Shown: one piece after another, positions 40,813-42,352 of the stretch
Numbering within the stretch: the first letter of the stretch is position 1
Layout: every line of letters starts with the position of its first letter
From: Pseudomonadota bacterium
GTDB taxonomy: Bacteria > Pseudomonadota > Alphaproteobacteria > Acetobacterales > Acetobacteraceae
DNA: 42,352 bases
Direction: 5' to 3'
Assembly (NCBI GenBank): GCA_021846225.1
Contig: JAJZCG010000012.1
Coordinates: 1 to 42,352 of the forward strand
Notes under the pieces: generated by a model
What the model was told of the DNA's origin: nothing
The model's database searches: none
Seen by the model: the letters and a program-made list of their open reading frames with translations, nothing else
Position numbers and translations under genes: made by a program

Positions 40813-41517
40813 TTACGGCTTCAAAAATGCCAAGAAATGCCCTTCGGCTTTGCGAAATGCAAAAATCAGCGTGAAGGAAATGCACAGATAGATCAGCGCC
40901 ACCGTCGCAAAAGATGCGAATGGGTTATAGGTCGCCGCATAAGCGTCGTTGGCAACTTTCAGCAGGTCAGGAACGGTTGCGGTGAAGGCCAGCGTCGTGG
41001 CGTGCAGCATCAGAATCACCTCGTTGCTGTACACGGGCAACGCACGGCGCAGCGCCGAGGGAATGATGATCCGTCTGTACAGCGTGAACTGCGACATGCC
41101 GAGCGAACGCGCCGCCTCAACCTCACCGAAGGATGTATCGCGGATCGCACCGGCGAAAATCTCCGTGGTGTATGCACCGGTATTCAGGGCGAAGGCGAGT
41201 AGCGTACAATCAATCCCCTGCTTGAAGAAAGCCGCAAGCGGCGGAGAATTACGGACGAAGTCCAGACCATAAAAGCCGGTGTAGATGATTAGCAACTGCA
41301 CATATAACGGCGTACCGCGGATCACGAAAGTATAGAGCCACACCGGCCCCCAGATCAGCGGATTACGCGCGTTGCGTAAAATCGCCAACGGCAGGGCTAT
41401 GCAAAAACCCACCGAGCATGAGATCAGTAGAAGCCAAAGCGTCATAGCCAGGCCGGTGATATGATACCCGTCGGTGTACAGGAACTCGCGGCCGAAATTT
41501 TGAATAATATAGATCAC
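40813..41517 (-). CDS. Polar amino-acid ABC transporter permease (HisM/ArtM-like)
   Basis: 234 aa; IRGTPLYVQLLIIYTGFYGLDF, LNTGAYTTEIFAGAIRDTSFGEVEAARSLGMS. Confidence 0.92.
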   Translation of the reverse strand: MIYIIQNFGREFLYTDGYHITGLAMTLWLLLISCSVGFCIALPLAILRNARNPLIWGPVWLYTFVIRGTPLYVQLLIIYTGFYGLDFVRNSPPLAAFFKQGIDCTLLAFALNTGAYTTEIFAGAIRDTSFGEVEAARSLGMSQFTLYRRIIIPSALRRALPVYSNEVILMLHATTLAFTATVPDLLKVANDAYAATYNPFASFATVALIYLCISFTLIFAFRKAEGHFLAFLKP

Positions 41518-42230
41518 AGCACAGCCTTCCTTACGCCGACCGCGTATTTGCGCTCCAGGAGCATCAGCACACCGTTGGAAACAGTGGTCAAAAGCAGATA
41601 AACAAGCCCCGCGATGCTCATAAAATAAAAGGTGCGGAAAGTGCCTTCACCGGCATATTGCGCGGCTTTGATGATGTCTGAAAGCCCGATCAGCGAGACC
41701 AGCGCGGTAGCTTTAAGGATCACTTGCCAGTTGTTCGCAAGGCCGGGCAGAGCATAGCGCATCATCTGCGGAAACAGGATGCGGCGGAACACTAGAAATG
41801 GCTTCATCCCGAATGCCCTTGCAGCTTCAAGCTGGCCTCTCGGCACGGCCATGAACGCGCCACGAAAAGTTTCAGTAAAATAGGCGCCGTAAATGAAACC
41901 AAGCGTAATTACACCACTGGTGAAGGGGTCTAAGCTAACCTCGAAATCAACACTGTTCTGGATGCTGTCGAGATAATCCGTGGCATCATTAAGCCAAATC
42001 TGCAACGAATAGAAAATCAGCAGCATCAACACCAGATCCGGCACGCCACGAATGATCGTGGTGTAGATTGTCGCCAATCCACGCAGAAACCGGCTTTTTG
42101 AAAGTTTTGCCGAAGCACCGAGCAGACCGATGACAAACGAGACCAAGAGCGAGAGCAATGAAAGCTCGACCGTAACAATGGTTCCCCGAAAAATCTGTGG
42201 TCCATAACCTGCAAGGTTGAACATCGTCAT
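41514..42230 (-). CDS. Polar amino-acid ABC transporter permease (HisQ/ArtQ-like)
   Basis: 238 aa; IRGVPDLVLMLLIFYSLQIWLND, GAYFTETFRGAFMAVPRGQLEAARAFGM; overlaps the next permease. Confidence 0.92.
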   Translation of the reverse strand: MTMFNLAGYGPQIFRGTIVTVELSLLSLLVSFVIGLLGASAKLSKSRFLRGLATIYTTIIRGVPDLVLMLLIFYSLQIWLNDATDYLDSIQNSVDFEVSLDPFTSGVITLGFIYGAYFTETFRGAFMAVPRGQLEAARAFGMKPFLVFRRILFPQMMRYALPGLANNWQVILKATALVSLIGLSDIIKAAQYAGEGTFRTFYFMSIAGLVYLLLTTVSNGVLMLLERKYAVGVRKAVL

Positions 42231-42253
42231 CCTTTATCATCAAGAGAAACCCA

Positions 42254-42273
42254 GCCCCGCGCTAACACGGGGC
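42254..42273 (-). other. Hairpin GCCCCG-N8-CGGGGC between SBP and permease genes (candidate attenuator/mRNA stabiliser)
   Basis: 6-bp GC inverted repeat in the only intergenic gap of the ABC operon. Confidence 0.45.
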
Positions 42274-42284
42274 CGGGCCAGACC

Positions 42285-42352
42285 TTACTTTGCCGGATTG
42301 GCGCCGTAGACGTCAAAATTGAAATAATGCGACTCAATCTTCTTGTAAGTTC
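42285..42352 (-). CDS. Basic amino-acid ABC transporter substrate-binding protein, C-terminus (runs off right edge)
   Basis: Minus frame ends TYKKIESHYFNFDVYGANPAK*; C-terminal pattern of LAO/HisJ/ArtJ-type binding proteins, directly upstream of HisQ/HisM-like permeases. Confidence 0.75.
   Translation of the reverse strand, partial: TYKKIESHYFNFDVYGANPAK

Overview
High-GC window, probably from an alphaproteobacterium of the Acidocella/Acidiphilium (Acetobacteraceae) type; that placement is inferred from gene content and style, not searched. It is mostly well-packed carbon-metabolism operons. From left to right: (1) the 3' end of an IS5-family transposase (1-107) next to a catechol meta-cleavage operon on the minus strand (extradiol dioxygenase, GlcG-like protein, HMS dehydrogenase, hydratase, decarboxylase, tautomerase) with a divergent FCD-type GntR regulator; (2) a minus-strand glycogen operon glgP-glgB-glgC-glgA followed by one 1384-aa ORF that fuses GlgX to MalQ; (3) an outer-membrane MetA-pathway-type protein; (4) an aldehyde dehydrogenase/DUF779 pair with a divergent AcoR-type sigma-54 activator and an excellent -24/-12 promoter; (5) a class II glutamine amidotransferase and a peroxiredoxin; (6) a LacI regulator divergent from a fructose PTS operon (EIIA-HPr-EI, FruK, FruA) with two LacI-type operators; (7) a translationally coupled zwf-pgl-edd-eda-pgi-glpX operon; (8) an Orn/Lys/Arg decarboxylase followed by a polar amino-acid ABC importer that runs off the right edge. 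The main structure not explained by genes is a family of REP-like hairpin elements (core CTGATCGTTTGAGGTTG + GC hairpin) at gene 3' ends. It includes a tandem pair at about 22946-23072 and a copy directly next to the IS5 end. I saw no CRISPR array, tRNA, rRNA, or defence/phage island. I did not find a clearly new multi-gene system; the best candidates are the repeat family, the GlgX-MalQ fusion, the hairpin-rich zwf leader, and the GlcG insertion in the meta-cleavage operon.
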